DNA of 64,000 bases from Onchocerca volvulus (taxonomy: Eukaryota > Nematoda > Chromadorea > Rhabditida > Onchocercidae), in assembly GCA_000499405.2 (NCBI GenBank), contig HG738139.1, positions 2,398,976-2,462,975 on the forward strand, written 5' to 3'. Position numbers and translations under genes: made by a program. The notes under the pieces were generated by a model that did not search any database, was not told the DNA's origin, and worked only from the letters and a program-made list of their open reading frames with translations. This document shows, in pieces, positions 38,378-52,845 of the stretch; position 1 is the first letter of the stretch, and each line of letters begins with the position of its first letter.

Positions 38378-41300
38378 CAACAATATAACTTTTTTTTTTT
38401 TCTCACATCATAGAATAGCAACTTGAAAGCTTCAAAAGAGTAAAATTTACTTTCATACGAAAAATGTCTTAAAATTTAAATGCAATATTTTGAATTGTTT
38501 GTTTTTTCATATAAATTTTATTTTAAAAAATTCATTCCGAAGAATTCGATGAATAACAAATAAAATGGATTTTTTTTTTGATGAAAAAAATGAAAAAAAA
38601 AAAGAAAAAAGACATACAATATGAATGAATTAGCAAGAAGCAATGAATTTTAGTTCCTTAGAAAAGATAGAACAAAAAAAGAAAGATATTGGATTAACTT
38701 CATTTTAAAATTGTTTTACTTCCGAAAAGTTTGATTTATAGTAATTCTCAAGAGGAATGAAATTTTTACAATTTAGATGATAGGAGACAACAACTTAATA
38801 TGACAAATAGCAAAGCGATCTTGTTCATCTTATGTTTTTAGCTCTTTAAATCATCCTGGATAATATTTCCTTGTCAATTTATTCCGAACTTTATCTGGCA
38901 AAGTTTTAAAAAGTTTTTTTTTTTCAAATCATCTCAAAATTTTCAATAATTTTTGCAAAAATTTTCATACTTCTCAACTTCTTCATCATTCTTTGCTTCG
39001 TTTTTTTTTTTTTCATTTTCATTTTCGTCAAAATGAAAATTATTATGCAAACTTCAGAAAAGTTTGAGAAAAAAATTTTTGACGAACAATTTACATAAAA
39101 AGATTAGCAATTTTTCAGGCAAAAAAAAAAAAAAACGGAAGAAAATATGCTATTCGTGATGAAATTTTCCTATTTCAACGAAAATTTTGAAATTATTGCA
39201 GAAAATTTTTCTTTTTTATATAATTTTTATTTGACAAATTCTCTTGCTTATATGATTTTTATTTTTTGAAACAGAAAAATTACTACTAATTTTTACTATA
39301 AATTATTGTTAATATTTATTGATTGATTGACAAAAATCATCAATTCAATTATGGTATCAATTTATTTTTGCTACACTAATTAGTTCTAATTAATTATACT
39401 GTAATTTAATTGGTATCAAAAGAACCAAACAAATTACGTTCATGTTTGCTTAACTTTTTTCATTTCGTTTTCGATTTTTTTAATACTAGAATTAAGTATT
39501 TGCTATTGTCAAATTAAATTTCAAAAAGTTTCGATTTCGAATTATTTTGCAAAGATTAGATGATTGAGCACAAAGAATATAAATCAATCTGTTCAAATCT
39601 AATCGTCATCATTCGTTTTGCTTAAACAAATATGATGAATTAGTATTTTTTCAAAATGATGATAATGAAGAAGGAAAAACAATGATGGAAATGTAAAATG
39701 AAAATTTTTTGTTTTTTCATTTAAAAGATTTTCTCTATTATTCTAATTTCTTATCATATTATCATGACAATGTCTAAACTTGTAGACAAAATTTATGAAA
39801 ATAGAAAAATTGTAATTAAACAATTCGAATAATGTGAAAAACATTCTTTGAGATATCAAGTTTGTAATATTATTTATAAATGAATTAACAAAATTGATTT
39901 TCAAATTAATTTTTTGAAATTTTTGCGAAAAAAAAATTGCTTCTTTTACTGAAAAAATAGAATAACTATTAATTTTTAGATATGGAAATTGATATGGCTA
40001 ATTAGTATGTATTATTCGTATTAATGATCAAAAATTACTATCAACCTTTGATTACTATCAATGTTTGATAATTTATAAACTTTAACATTTTAAATATTTA
40101 TATGAAAATTACAAGTTTGATATAATAAAAAAGATTTTTTAATCATTCGTGATATTTCTGATAAGATAAATAGAATGAAAGTGATTCAAGAGCGGCAACC
40201 GGAAGAGAATTGAGAATAGAGAAAAATTATCAATGAACTGATAAGCTTTCCTGATTTAACTCATTCGATGGCAAATTTAAATTCTTTTTTAAAAAAATTC
40301 TTCTCTAATAATGAATGAATATATGAATGATTGAGGAATTGTAATATATCGTAGAAATGTTCAACAAAAAATTTGCTCTGCCAAAAAGATAAATTTTATC
40401 TTTGTAATTTAAATTAAATATAACAAATGATATGTTTTTGCTATTTTAAGCAGTATTTAAATAATAATTTAGATATTTCTCTTATCATTTTATGATAGCT
40501 CAATCATTTTTCTTAGCTAATTTGATTAAAATAATTAAAATATCATTTGGTCTTTTATTCTTTTATTTCATTTTATTGGCATTAATTGTAAGTAATTTCA
40601 GCAGTTGAAATTTTCTACAATTCTATTTAAGTAGAAAAATCCAACTTTTCTATATAATTTATTATAAATCATTTTTTTATTGAAATTTTTTTAGTCGAAA
40701 ATAAATTGTGGTGATAAAAATTTGACTAATCAAATTTAAAATATTTTGATTGAATAAGAAATTACAATCAGTTTGAAATTGAAATTAATTTTAACTCTTA
40801 TCAATTGTTCGATAATTGAAAATCAAAAAAATTGTATTATTGTAAAATGTTGTTAATCTTATTTTGAAAAAAAAAATCGATTAATCTTCAAATTACAGAA
40901 AGATTGAGGGAAATAATTTTCAGAGAAATATTTCTTTTTGACATTTCCAACGACTCCCAGGAGTTTTGATTGAGTTTAAACTTTAAATTTATTAAAATTA
41001 AACAATTTTCATTCGCGATCTTTAGATCTATGAAATTATCACATTGATATTATATATCAGCATTATCATGATGTCTTTATCAATCATTTATCATAGTGTC
41101 TTTATCAAATTGTCAATCACTGGACATCTAATGCAGCTCGATTCTTGACATTCTCAGTTTTAATGTCCAAAAGTTCAAAAATGCAATGATTGATAAGTTC
41201 AAACTAAAATTCTGGTGAAGCTTAATTCATTATCAATTGATCTTGAATAATTATGAGCTTCTTCAAAAGCTATCTAAACCAAAACAATTAAGCTTAAATA

Positions 41301-42663
41301 AGTCAATTAAGCTTAATTAGTTAATTAAGTCACTCAAGCTCCTTAGAAAAGAATTTTAAGAATTTCAAAAAAAAAATTTTAAGTGAGTTTAGTGTTTATG
41401 CATAAAAGGTTTATTATTTCTTAAATAGGCTTAAAAATAAGTGCTTTATTTATTTCTTTTAAAATAAATCCCCAAATTAAGTCTCAAAAATTATGTCCTT
41501 AACTTGTTATTACCACTCAACTCTTTCAAGTCCTTTTTTTTTTTTTAAACTTCGGGAAATTTTAAATTAATCAATAGCCGTAAAATTCTTGTAGAAATAT
41601 GCTTAAATCCAATATATGAAAAATTCTGAAAAAATTTTTCTATTTTACTCGATTATGAATTTCCAAGATTTTCCTTAATTTTTTTCCTTTTTTTTTTTTT
41701 TTTTCAAATTCTCAATTCAATATGTATAACTATTATAATAAATGGGATCATAAAAATATTCAAAGGAATAATTTAAAGTGAATTGCATAGAAATAACTTC
41801 AAATGATTGCCAATAATAAAATCGTAAAGTTCATTTTAAATTAATTTCAAACTTTTTATTCAAACTAATCAATTCAAAAAAATATCAGTCTGAAAAATCT
41901 GTTTTTTGTCTTCCGGAATAATAATTTTTATGCAAATATTAAATTCGACATTTTTTGCATTTTTTCTTTTTTTTTTTTAGAAAAATTATTGTCTAAAAAA
42001 TTCATATGGATCAAATGTATTTCATTAAGATATAATTTACGGAAATACCGAATATTCAAATTAATAATTTTGCAAAAATATTCTAATTACTTTTCGGATT
42101 TAAAAAATGCAAATAAATTGGAATTGGAATATATAAAATTATTAGTTAATTAAATTTACGATATTATTTCATCTAATTTTATATTATTATTATAAATTAT
42201 TTTTTATTACCATTTTATATTATTCATCTCATATTATTATCATTAAAATGGCACTCATCTCATCTTATATTATTAGTTTTGCTATTGTTATCTTCAAATG
42301 TTAATTAAATTTTTCATTTCAGATTTTTTCCTTTTTTCATTCTTTAATTTATTCATTTCAAATTTTGAAATTTTTTTTAAATTTTAGAAAAATTGAAAAA
42401 AAGCTATAATGGTTAAAATTTTAAAAGGAAATGTGAAAAATATGTTAAGAGTTGAAATTATATAAACAATTAAATTTAATTTGTTTGTTTTCTTAAACAA
42501 AAATAAGGCTAATTGCTGCCATAGCAACGACAATAACAATAATTACTAAAACAATTATTACTATTATCCATTGATTATACAATAAAGTTAACAATTACTA
42601 TAATTCAGATTAAATATTTAATTATTGGTATGAAATAGATTACTTGTTGAAAAGTACTAGTCG

Positions 42664-43060
42664 ATTCAAATTATTCGTTAAAAAAAACTGATAAAATTAT
42701 CAAAATTTTTACTAAAAAGTGATATTCTGATTTAAATTATTTGTCGAAAAAGTCATGTAATATATTTCAGTTCTTTTTTTTTTTAGTAAAAAGTAATATT
42801 TTATTTGAATTATTTGTTAAAAGGTAGTCATCGTTCATTATTATTCGTTAAAAGGTTAAATTCATTAAAATTATTCGTTGAAAATTAATCTTTCTATTTG
42901 AATTATTTATCAGAAAATAAAATTCTATTTTAATTTATTATTCGTTAAAAAAGTAGTAAACAATCCCACGTAAAAATTATTCATTAGAAAAAAATTGTTA
43001 GTTTTATTTTAAATTATTTATTAAAAGGCAATAATTTATCCAAATTATTCGTTCAAAAAA
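42664..43060. repeat. Degenerate repeat array with core AATTATTCGTTAAAA
   Basis: About ten copies of a core near AAATTATTCGTTRAAAA, at about 42669, 42736, 42809, 42838, 42868, 42901, 42938, 42976, 43008 and 43040. Average spacing is roughly 40 bp. Variation is concentrated at the CGT (CGT, TGT, CAT, TAT). Confidence 0.65.
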
Positions 43061-46000
43061 GTATAAAAAAAAAACTTTGTCCAAAAAAAACGCATTAAAA
43101 CAATTGAGAAATTTTGATCGTTTCATTTTGAAAATTTTATTTTAGCCTAAAATCGATTAACTTTTCCATCGATGATAGTAAATTGCAAATGCTATCGTCA
43201 ATTATTTAACCAATAAATGCATTTATTCAATAGACTCTATTAGATGACATCCTTGAAATGTATTGAAATATTCTTGAAATCTCGAAGGAATGCGAACTTT
43301 TCATCAAAATAAAAATAATGGAAGTAAATTTTATTCAATTCTTTCGATGAAATTAATCAATTCACTTTTCTCATATCTTTTTTATTCATTTATACTACAC
43401 ATTTGTTTTTTATTTTCCCTCAACTTTTAATAAATTGCTTAGAGGAAGAATTTGAGAAATCGATTTTGTTGATCGATTATTTGAAAAAAAGAAAAAAATG
43501 ATTAAAAGTTGTTGGTTATAGGAAGAATTTGAGAAATCGATTTATTGTTTGACTGATAAATGAATTATCATTTCTTGTTAAAATTGATTTTTTCTTTTTT
43601 TTTCTTTTTTCCTCTAAAGGACAGAAAAATTTGAATTTATCTCGAAGTATTTACAATGCATTATTCGATGCTTCAATGATTTACATTTGATGTTTTAGGC
43701 ATGTTTAATTTATTTAAAACAAATGAAAGAGAAGAAATGAAAGGAGAAGAGGAAGAGATAAATTTCATCTATTACTTTAGTCTTTTTTTTGTTTTTTTTT
43801 TTTTTTTTTTTTTAAAACAAGTTTTCAAGTTTGAGGATAGAGAAAAGACGAGAAAATAAGCTTAAAATATTTTGTAAGTGAGCAAACTATCATCAAAATT
43901 AAATTGAAGCTAAATTAATATTTGCATTACGAATAAAATGGAAATGGGAAAAAATTATTTTCTACATTTCTAAAAAGTTAAAAAAAAAAGAATGAAATTT
44001 TTCTGCAACTTTTTTTTTTTTTCAATATAATTTATTTTAAATTCCTCTCACAAATTATTACGAAAAAAAAAACTTTTTTAGTAATAATTTCAATTTTGAT
44101 CATTAATTTCTATATTATATTTTAATTTCAACCTTTTTATTACTATTGATGCTAATTACTAATGTAAATAAATAATTGGTCACTTCCTCAATATTTGTGT
44201 ATTAAACGATACTTCAAGGAAAGAAACAAATAAACAAATTATGAAAAAAAACAAATTAACATTAATTATTATTTATTTCTTTGTCAAATACCGAGTTTCT
44301 ATCCTTTTTCGAATTTTTTTTTTGAAGTAAAATTACAACAAGAAGACTAAAATAACTTCTTGCGAAGTTTCTTTTGCTTAAATTTTTTTCATAGCAAAAA
44401 GTTTTCTGTGCATTTTTCGGAACTTTCGAAGAACTTCAAATTTTATTCAGAATTTCTAAAAATTTCCTGTCTTTATGCAATTTGTAAATTACCATGGAAA
44501 AATGATATTGTCAAGATTAAATTAACAAAAGACAAAAAAGATTTGCAATAATTTGATCTAATCGGCAATAATTTTGCATTTTGATTGCTGATTCGTGAAG
44601 AAATAAAAAAGTTTGCCTTTTAGTTAGAAATGGAATCAAATATTTATGATAGAATATTGATTGAATTTGTAACAAATAAATTAACTTGTCGAAATTGATT
44701 TATTTGGATAAATAAGTTCAAAAAAAAAAAAAAAAAGTTTAATTGATTTTACCTCTATATGCTTCAAATATTTTCGTTTACTTCGAAAATTTTTTTGCTA
44801 GATTTTATGATATAATTTCAAACATTTTCTTTTAGCATTATTTCTGAGCAGTTAAAATGTAAAATTATCGTCCATTTCTAAGTAATTTTCGATAAAATGA
44901 ATTAAATTTCATAAAAAATCATTAAAGGAATGAAATCTAAAATTCAAAAGCAATAAAAAATTGATGTCGTTAGTTATGCTCGGCTTCTTAAATCGTAGAT
45001 TTAAAGAAATATGATTAAAGTTGAATATTTCCAGTCAGAGTACTTTAGTCGAGTAGTACTTTAATTTCGAATTGATAAACAAATTTACATCATTGTTGTT
45101 TACAAATTACTGATGATTTCAACGATGTCTTCATTGATTTTTAATCTTCTCGATTATTATTTTCAGCGATTAAATTCAATGATTTTTTTAAACCATTTCA
45201 ATTGTACTTTTTCAGTATTGAAATGAAAATTTTACAGATTCAATAAAAATTTGTTGAATTTTAACTTTTCTTCTTCAATAAATTTTATAAAATTTAATTG
45301 AATTGTAATTAAAATCATACATGATAACAATGAAAAATTATGAAATAACTTAAAACAAATATTTGAAAACAAATTTTAAAATATTAAAATTTTAAAACGA
45401 AGAGTTAATAAGGGATAAATACATGATAGGGAAAAAAAACTAATTAAATCATTAATTTTCGAATTTATTTATTCGAACAAAATCGATTCCAATATATGCT
45501 TCTAAAGATCATGCGTTACCGTAATAATTTTAGAAACTCATCAAATATTATATGATAAATATTTGATTTAATTTTATTATCACTAATAGATGAAACTTTA
45601 TCAAGCAGTAATCAATCGGAAGATCATTTCCGATTAGTTCGTTTTTCAAATAATTTTTTGTTCGTTATTAATTTGACTTCAGTATAATTAGTTCATTTTG
45701 TTGTGGTAAATTTTAACACTAAATTTCTTGTTTCAAAAGTTAAATATTCTTTTTAAAAAAGTAAAACAAAATTTTTGTTCCAATTCGAAAAATTCAATAA
45801 ACTGCGTAGTTTATTTTTTAAAAATTTTGGAAATTTTTCCATTTCTTTTTTATTTTTTTAAAAGAATGACAAAATTGATGTATGACGAATGCACACTTTC
45901 ACATAAAGTTTGCTTGAAAAATTATCTTATCAATTGTTATCTGACAGTGATTAAAACTAGACAAAATGATCAAAAATCTTTTGCAAACAAACAAAAAACA

Positions 46001-47689
46001 AAAAAGATTTCAAATTTTCATTTTTGATAAACAAATTTGGATCAAAAAAAAAAGTCATAAAGAATAAAATTTTTAAACTTTTAATTTTGAATAATTTGAC
46101 TTATTATGATGCAATTTCAATAAAGCAATAGTAAAATAATTCATCTTATTTGAAATAATTTATAATCTTTCGAAATTTGTTGTTTGTCCTTTTCCCTCCT
46201 TTTTCTAATCATACATCACTTCAAACTTTTGTTATCTTAATTTATCACTTTCTTCATTTGCTCCCACTTTTTCTTATTCTTTTCATTCTTCTTCAAATTT
46301 CTTAACATTTCCTACTTTTATTTTTTTTTTCTTACCATTATGTAATTTCTATGTACTTAAAATATTTTATTTTCAGTTCATATCTATTTTTCCGTATTAT
46401 CATTATTGTATTAAAATCAACTCATCGATGATTTCACAGAAATTTGAATTTGAATTAAATTTTTTGCATCAAATGAATTGAAAATCGTTTAGTAGTAAAA
46501 AATCGTTGTAATTACCACAAAATCAGACTTTCTAGAAAATTTCGTTGTGAATAAATTTTGAACTGTTTTATTGTATATTTTTGAGCAAATTTTTAAAAGC
46601 ATTTACAAACTTTGTGAAAAAAAAAGGCACAAATATTATACTTTAAAATTTTTAAGAAATCAAACATATTTTGGAAAAAACAACTAAATTTTTAAATTAA
46701 AAAATATTATTTGAATTTCTCCTTTTGTGCGAACTTTTAACTACCAGATAATGCAATCATTCATTTAGATTATCATTTTTCATTTAATTATCTTATATTT
46801 GCATCTATTCATTCAGTCATTTGATAAAAATAACATTAATTCTAATAAAATTATCATTTTTCTTATTTTCCTCACAATCAAATGGAAAAGACGAAAATTA
46901 TTTTTATTTCACAAAATTTGGTGACAATATAGAAAGCTTAAAAACATATGAAACAGTTAGCAATCGGAAATGAAAAATACTCGAAACGATATATTAAATT
47001 CTAAAATAAAAAAGATGAAGAGTTGATGAAGGATGAATTTAACGTCAAAATAAATCTATAAAAATAAATGAGCAACTTTGAATTGATCATGCAATAATTT
47101 CCGCTTCAAATGTTTTTGTCTTTTTATTAGCCTTTAGTTGTTTAACAATTTTATTTCTCCAATATGTCAACTTTTCATTGTCACTTTCGGAAATTTCTGG
47201 AAAAAATTTTCAAAAAGTGAAACATAAACGCTATTGTAGGAAAAAAAAATAAAATTCCGTTTTTTTTGGAATAATTTTCAAAAAAAAAAAAACCTTTAAA
47301 AAAAACATGCAAAAATTTGGATGATGAAAGGAAGAAAAATCATTCATAATAATATTAATGTTAAATAGCTATAGAAAAGATTTGTTGAGAGAATTTTTAC
47401 AGAAAAATTTGAAATGAATAAATTGCTTAAATATCAGAATATATTCGTAAAAAAAGAAAAGAAACTTCATAGTTCTGATTTTGTTTTGCATAATATTTTC
47501 GCCAATTTTTAATGAAAATATTTCTTTTTGCAAACAAAAACAAAACTATAAAGATTATTTTTGCTAATGTCTTTTGATATTTATTCAATTCATTTATTTC
47601 AAATTTTGGAGTATTTTCGTCAATTTTTCTACTTTCTCCCATATTACATTTAATAATTTAAGGTATTTAATGTCCATTTGAAATCAAAA

Positions 47690-47774
47690 AATTTATTCTG
47701 ATATAGCCAGAAAGCTTATCAGAGCCAAAGCCGAATATGATGCCGATAAGCCTTCTGATCATATCAGAATAATT
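47690..47774. repeat. Imperfect inverted repeat / hairpin of about 85 nt
   Basis: The left arm at 47690-47720 and right arm at 47745-47774 are complementary. TTATTCTGATAT pairs with ATATCAGAATAA, and AGAAAGCTTATC pairs with GATAAGCCTTCT with one mismatch. A small internal bubble and a loop of about 24 nt separate them. The loop is richer in G+C than the surrounding DNA. Confidence 0.75.
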
Positions 47775-47999
47775 ATTTTTCAATAATCTTTTCTTGTTTT
47801 TTATTTTTGTTACTGTTAAGATCAAGAAAACTATAATATATTAAAGATGAATGAAATAATTTTATGAAAAATTGAAAATTAAGAATGATAATATCATTAA
47901 ACATTTTAAAAATTGAACTTTTATTATTCAAAAAAATACTTCCGTTTCTTTTATTTCTGATTTTATATTTTTTAATTTTATGTATACTTTTTTTTTGTA

Positions 48000-48510
48000 T
48001 ATTTTTTGTTTCTTTCTTCTTTTTCGGATAAACTTTTCGCCTACTCTTTTGGGACAAGTTATTCAAATAAGAGAGAAATTTAAAAATTTGATGGACACTC
48101 TGAAAATTACAAAAAAAAAAAGATTTTTTTTTTTGGTATTTTTATGATAAGAAATTTTTCTTTTCCTTTTTTCCATTTTCATCTTTCATCCTCTTTTTTT
48201 TTTGTAATGAACTTTTTGCTTATCCTTTTTATCATTTTGTATCATAGTAATGTCACAAAGGTTGGTTTTTCTTTTTATTCTCTACTTTTCTCTCGGATTA
48301 AACTTTTTTCTTACTCTTTTGGAATTAATAATTAAAAAAAAAAAAAAAAAGAAATTTGAAAATTCAATCAACATAATTCAATGAAATTAGTGAACTTTGA
48401 TAGCTAAAAAAAAAAAAAAAATTATTGATACTTTTTATAATGTGTTTACTTTCTTCTCTCGTAGTTTTTTCTTTTTTTTTTAAACGAATTTTTTGCTTAT
48501 TCTTCTTATA
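48000..48510. repeat. Degenerate repeat, about four copies
   Basis: Similar segments with a core near TTTCGGATTAAACTTTTT followed by TTACTCTTTTGG recur at about 48018, 48196, 48290 and 48470, in a T-rich background. Similarity is clear between the first and third and weaker for the others. Confidence 0.45.
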
Positions 48511-50129
48511 ATTTTTTTATTAAGTAGTCTTTCTCAAAGATATTGCACAACATTGTAATACATAGGAATATCGCATATTTGAAGCAATTATGTTGTATTA
48601 TTTTTTTGAAAATCTTAACATTCTTCTTTTTCAATTTCTACAGTTTTCATTTTACCATGAAAAAAAAAAAAGTGCAAATAAAAGTTCAGGTCATTTTACT
48701 ATTAAAATATGGCATCCGGAATAGTATGGAAGTCAAACTCTCGATTAATTATTGCTTGCATCTATTAGTACTTTTTATTTTGCACTTCAAAATTGCTTCC
48801 AAAAAATGAAATATTCAAAAATTTCAAGGTAAAAAAAATGAAATACTCGGTGATGTATAATTATATTATTCTCTTTATCAACTCATTTTTATATTTGACA
48901 GATAAGAATTCTGTACTCATTAAAAAAAAAAATAAATAAATAAATAAAAAAACAGAAAAACCCTTAAATAATAATGGAAGTAGGATATAATTATTAGTGA
49001 ATAGCAAATATCATCTATCTTTAATTTGCTAAATTGATTTATTATTTGAAATATTTTCACTAATTTTCACTACTTTCTTGCTTAAATTTTACTGTAAAAA
49101 AGTTTTCCTGTAATTTTATTTTTCATTTGACAGAAGACTTTAAAAAAAAAATTTCTTTCCTCATTTATTTTTTTTGAACATTATGGTTATTTGATAAATT
49201 TAAACTGCCATCTTTTTTCTCTAGAATTCAGTAAATAGCATTATAGCATTTTCTTTTTCTTTTTTTTTTTTTTTAATGGCAAAAATGACTAGGATTAAAA
49301 AAAAAAAAAAAGTAGCTAGCAAAGTAAAGAGCAGCAAATAGTACTTTTCTTTTTTTTTTTGGCAGAATTTAGCCTAGTCCTACACTTGGCAACTTCTAGT
49401 TAGTGTTATTTTTTCGTTGCTATTTCATTCCTTTTCTTTCTTTCAGTTTTTTTTCTTTTTTTTCAGGATTAAAATTTTCTGGCTCAATGTTTTTTTAAAA
49501 GTGCTATTTACGGGAAGAATTATCTTGAAATATTTTTTTTTTTTTTTTTTTATTAGTCTGACTGGATTGGAGATTGATTCTTGTTGCTATTGTGACTCAG
49601 CTTGCATTAACAATGGCTTTTATAGGGTTTACACGATATTATACGTAATATCATGTTTATATAATGGTAAGGATTAGATGAACAATACGTGATAAATGAG
49701 AAAAGATACGAGTAATCGTTTGAATACGTGTGATTTTAATTATTTCAAAATCTAAAATTTATTTTTCCTTTAACTAAATATATATTTGTATTCTTATTTA
49801 CTTCTCCTGGAATATTTGAAATCTAAAATTTGCAGCACAAAGTTTATTTTGAAATCAAAAATTGACGTTCTTATAAAAATTACTATAAAATTGTTTAACT
49901 GATAAGGAAATGAAAAAAAAAAAAATTGTACAAAATGGTTAAATAATTACTGTAGAATTTTATGCTCTTTTAAACGATATAAAATATTTAACGATTTATT
50001 TTTATTCTCGAGATTATATTTTATACTCGAGAAAGCATTTAAAAATTGTTGATTTAGAAGAATTTGCCAATGATTGACATTTTTCATCCTAACTCCATTG
50101 TGCTGCTTGTCGTTTTGAAAAAAAGCGGA

Positions 50130-50405
50130 AATATTAATCTCAGCTAAATAATTTTTACATTTTAACTGTTTTCGCTTAAGAATTTGACAGTTATGCATTT
50201 TTACAATTTATTATATTTCTGAATATCTCTGATTAAATTTTTCCAAAAAAAAAATCTAAATTTATTTTTTTTTTTGTATTTCAATCTTAATTTAATTTTT
50301 TTTCTTGAAATATCAAGCTCAGCTAAATAATTTTACATTTTGACAGCTATGCGCTTTCACAACTTTGCTACATTTCTGAATATCTTGGTCAAATTTTTAC
50401 AAATA
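50130..50405. repeat. Two direct copies, about 180 bp apart
   Basis: CTCAGCTAAATAATTTT, then TTTGACAG, TATGC, TTTCTGAATATC and TCAAATTTTT occur in the same order at about 50138-50245 and 50317-50400. The second copy lacks about 20 bp. Confidence 0.75.
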
Positions 50406-52534
50406 TTTCAATCTAATTTTCGGTTTTTTTTTTTTTAAATTTTATTTTCCTTTAACAAACAAAATTTATCTTATCTTATTTCAATCGGTATGATAGTATT
50501 TGAAGTGAAATGAAGATTTGCTAATTTTGATTTTCTAACATTTAGCAATTATTTCAAGTTTTTTCCCTTCAAAAGGGAAGAAAATTCAATTTCTTCTTCA
50601 GCTTATTGAATGGCATTATGCGAATAATAATTATCGATTAGTTTTGAAATTGAATTTCGAAAGCTAAATTTGGGAAAGATTAAGGTAAAAGTGCGAAAAA
50701 TATTAATACAAAAGTAATTAATGATATCATTAATTTCATTGGCCAAGAATTTATTTCATTCATGTAACTTCCTATTACTTGCCATATACTTAATTTTTAA
50801 AATAACTTATAAATTTACAAATGTTTGCGAAATTATTAACCAAACGATAATTCAATGATTAAATCTTTTACTTCATTTTTTCTTTTGCCAAGATGAAATT
50901 ATTCTGATCGATTTTAATTCAACATTTCACATTTCCTTATCAATTAACTTTCAGCAATTTTAAACATATTTGATTTGTTATAAAACTGACAGAAAATAAA
51001 ATGATGCAAGAGAAGTGAATAGTTATATTTGTATGATTTTATGATCCAAATGATTGCCATTATAAACATTTTACTTGTCGAAAAAAATAACATTGGAAAA
51101 ATTTAGCAAAAATGCTAGAGAAGAACAATCAAATGATTGCAAAAGCGATAATTTGACGTATTTAAAAAAAAAAAAAATAAAAAAAAAAATAAAGTTGATT
51201 TATGATTGAGGCAATGTTATGGGAAGAAAATGAAATTGTGGTAGAAATAAAATGAGTATGAGCAACATTTTTTCTGAGAGTTAAAGTCAAGAATGAAGTT
51301 TAAATTGCTCAATTCATTCGCTCGATAACATCTGATTTCTTACTTTTTCATTTGTTAATTGCTTTACTTGTTTGTTTAAACTTTTTCATTTTATCCTTCG
51401 ATAAGATGCTTTGCTTATGTGCCAAATCATAAAGGATTTCAAATTAATTAATGAAATAGGCAAAATCTTTCAATAACAATGTCTAATCTATGTTGGATGA
51501 TCGAATATTTTAACGGAAGGGGAAGAGAAAAATTTTTGTCGATTTTTTTTTTCTTCTTTAATTATTAATTATATTAATTAATTCGTGAAAAACTCAAACC
51601 AATTCCATTTAATTTAATTCATTATTAATTTTTTCTCTAATTAATTCATCTAAAGGTAGGATAATTTTGTTTTTTATGATTTTGTTTATTGACATTTAAG
51701 GATTTATGTCGTTAACGTGAAAATTTTTTAATAAATAAAGTATTTTCAAACATTTCTAATATACTTTTAAAATTGCAAAAAATAGAGTAATATTATGGTA
51801 AATTGAATATATATATTTTGAAGACACATAGTGCTTGTTATAGAATGAAAGTTTTCTCAAAGGAAGTAAATAATGGAGCAAAAAAAAAAAGAAATAGTAA
51901 TTTAATTTTTTGAAATCAATAAAGCCATAATTTAATCGAATGATTTTTGATTATTTGAAAATAAACCGAACGAATGATTGAATTCTTATTTTATCTCATT
52001 TAAAATTCTTACATTCTTATTTTATTCATATCTCTCATCTAGTAAGTCTTCAAAATGGCACGAAGAATAAATTTTAATTAAGATTTTGAAAAGAAAAGAA
52101 AAAAAAATTTAATTGTCTTTGCGATATGATTGAAATAGCTTCATAGTAAACACATGCCTATTCTCGTTAATGACATTTAGTTACACAGCAAAAAAGTATT
52201 ATTTAAAATTTATTCTAATATGATGTCATTGCAATTTTCTGAATGTTAGTATTAGGACATCATTTTCTATTATTAAAACTATTTCTTTCGGATAGTCATT
52301 ACTTACATGCTATATTTCTTATTTTTTCTTTTTTTTTTTTTTTTTTTGGTTCAATGATTGAGAATGACAAAATAGAAATGAACAATTGGATATTTAAAAT
52401 ATGTCACAGATTTCTTGTCTCAAACACATAAATATATCAGTCATTTTTTGTTGGCCAAGTAAAATATCAATTATATTGCGAAATTGTTTGTCATTTAGCT
52501 TATAAGAGTTAGTTTAGTTTACGAATTATGTGTT

Positions 52535-52845
52535 TCTGTTGATACTGTACCATTCATACAGAATCATCTCATTTAGTATACAGTATACAAGATACAGTAT
52601 ATCCTTCGCTAAATCCGAATAGATTAACGATGGATAGTTTAGCATGTAAGCGTTATTTTAGTCATACGAGTTATGTGTCTGGCAAAACTTTGTTTCCTTG
52701 TTAAATTAGCCAAGCTAAATACATGTTTTCGAAAAGTTTAAAATAAACCGTGTTAATTTGGTGCTATTCATACAGTATCAATTCATTTAGGACATACTGT
52801 ACAGATACAGTTAACCCTGTTCTAAATCCGGAATGATTTAAAGGA
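52535..52845. repeat. Two direct copies of about 85 bp
   Basis: Segments at about 52545-52628 and 52768-52840 share CATTCATACAG, ATTTAG, ATACAGTA, AGATACAGT and CTAAATCCG in the same order. They are diverged and about 225 bp apart. Confidence 0.7.

Noticed and set aside
42515..42528. Second X-box consensus match (GCTGCCATAGCAAC)
   Set aside because: The degenerate consensus is expected several times by chance in 64 kb, and no gene start is near.
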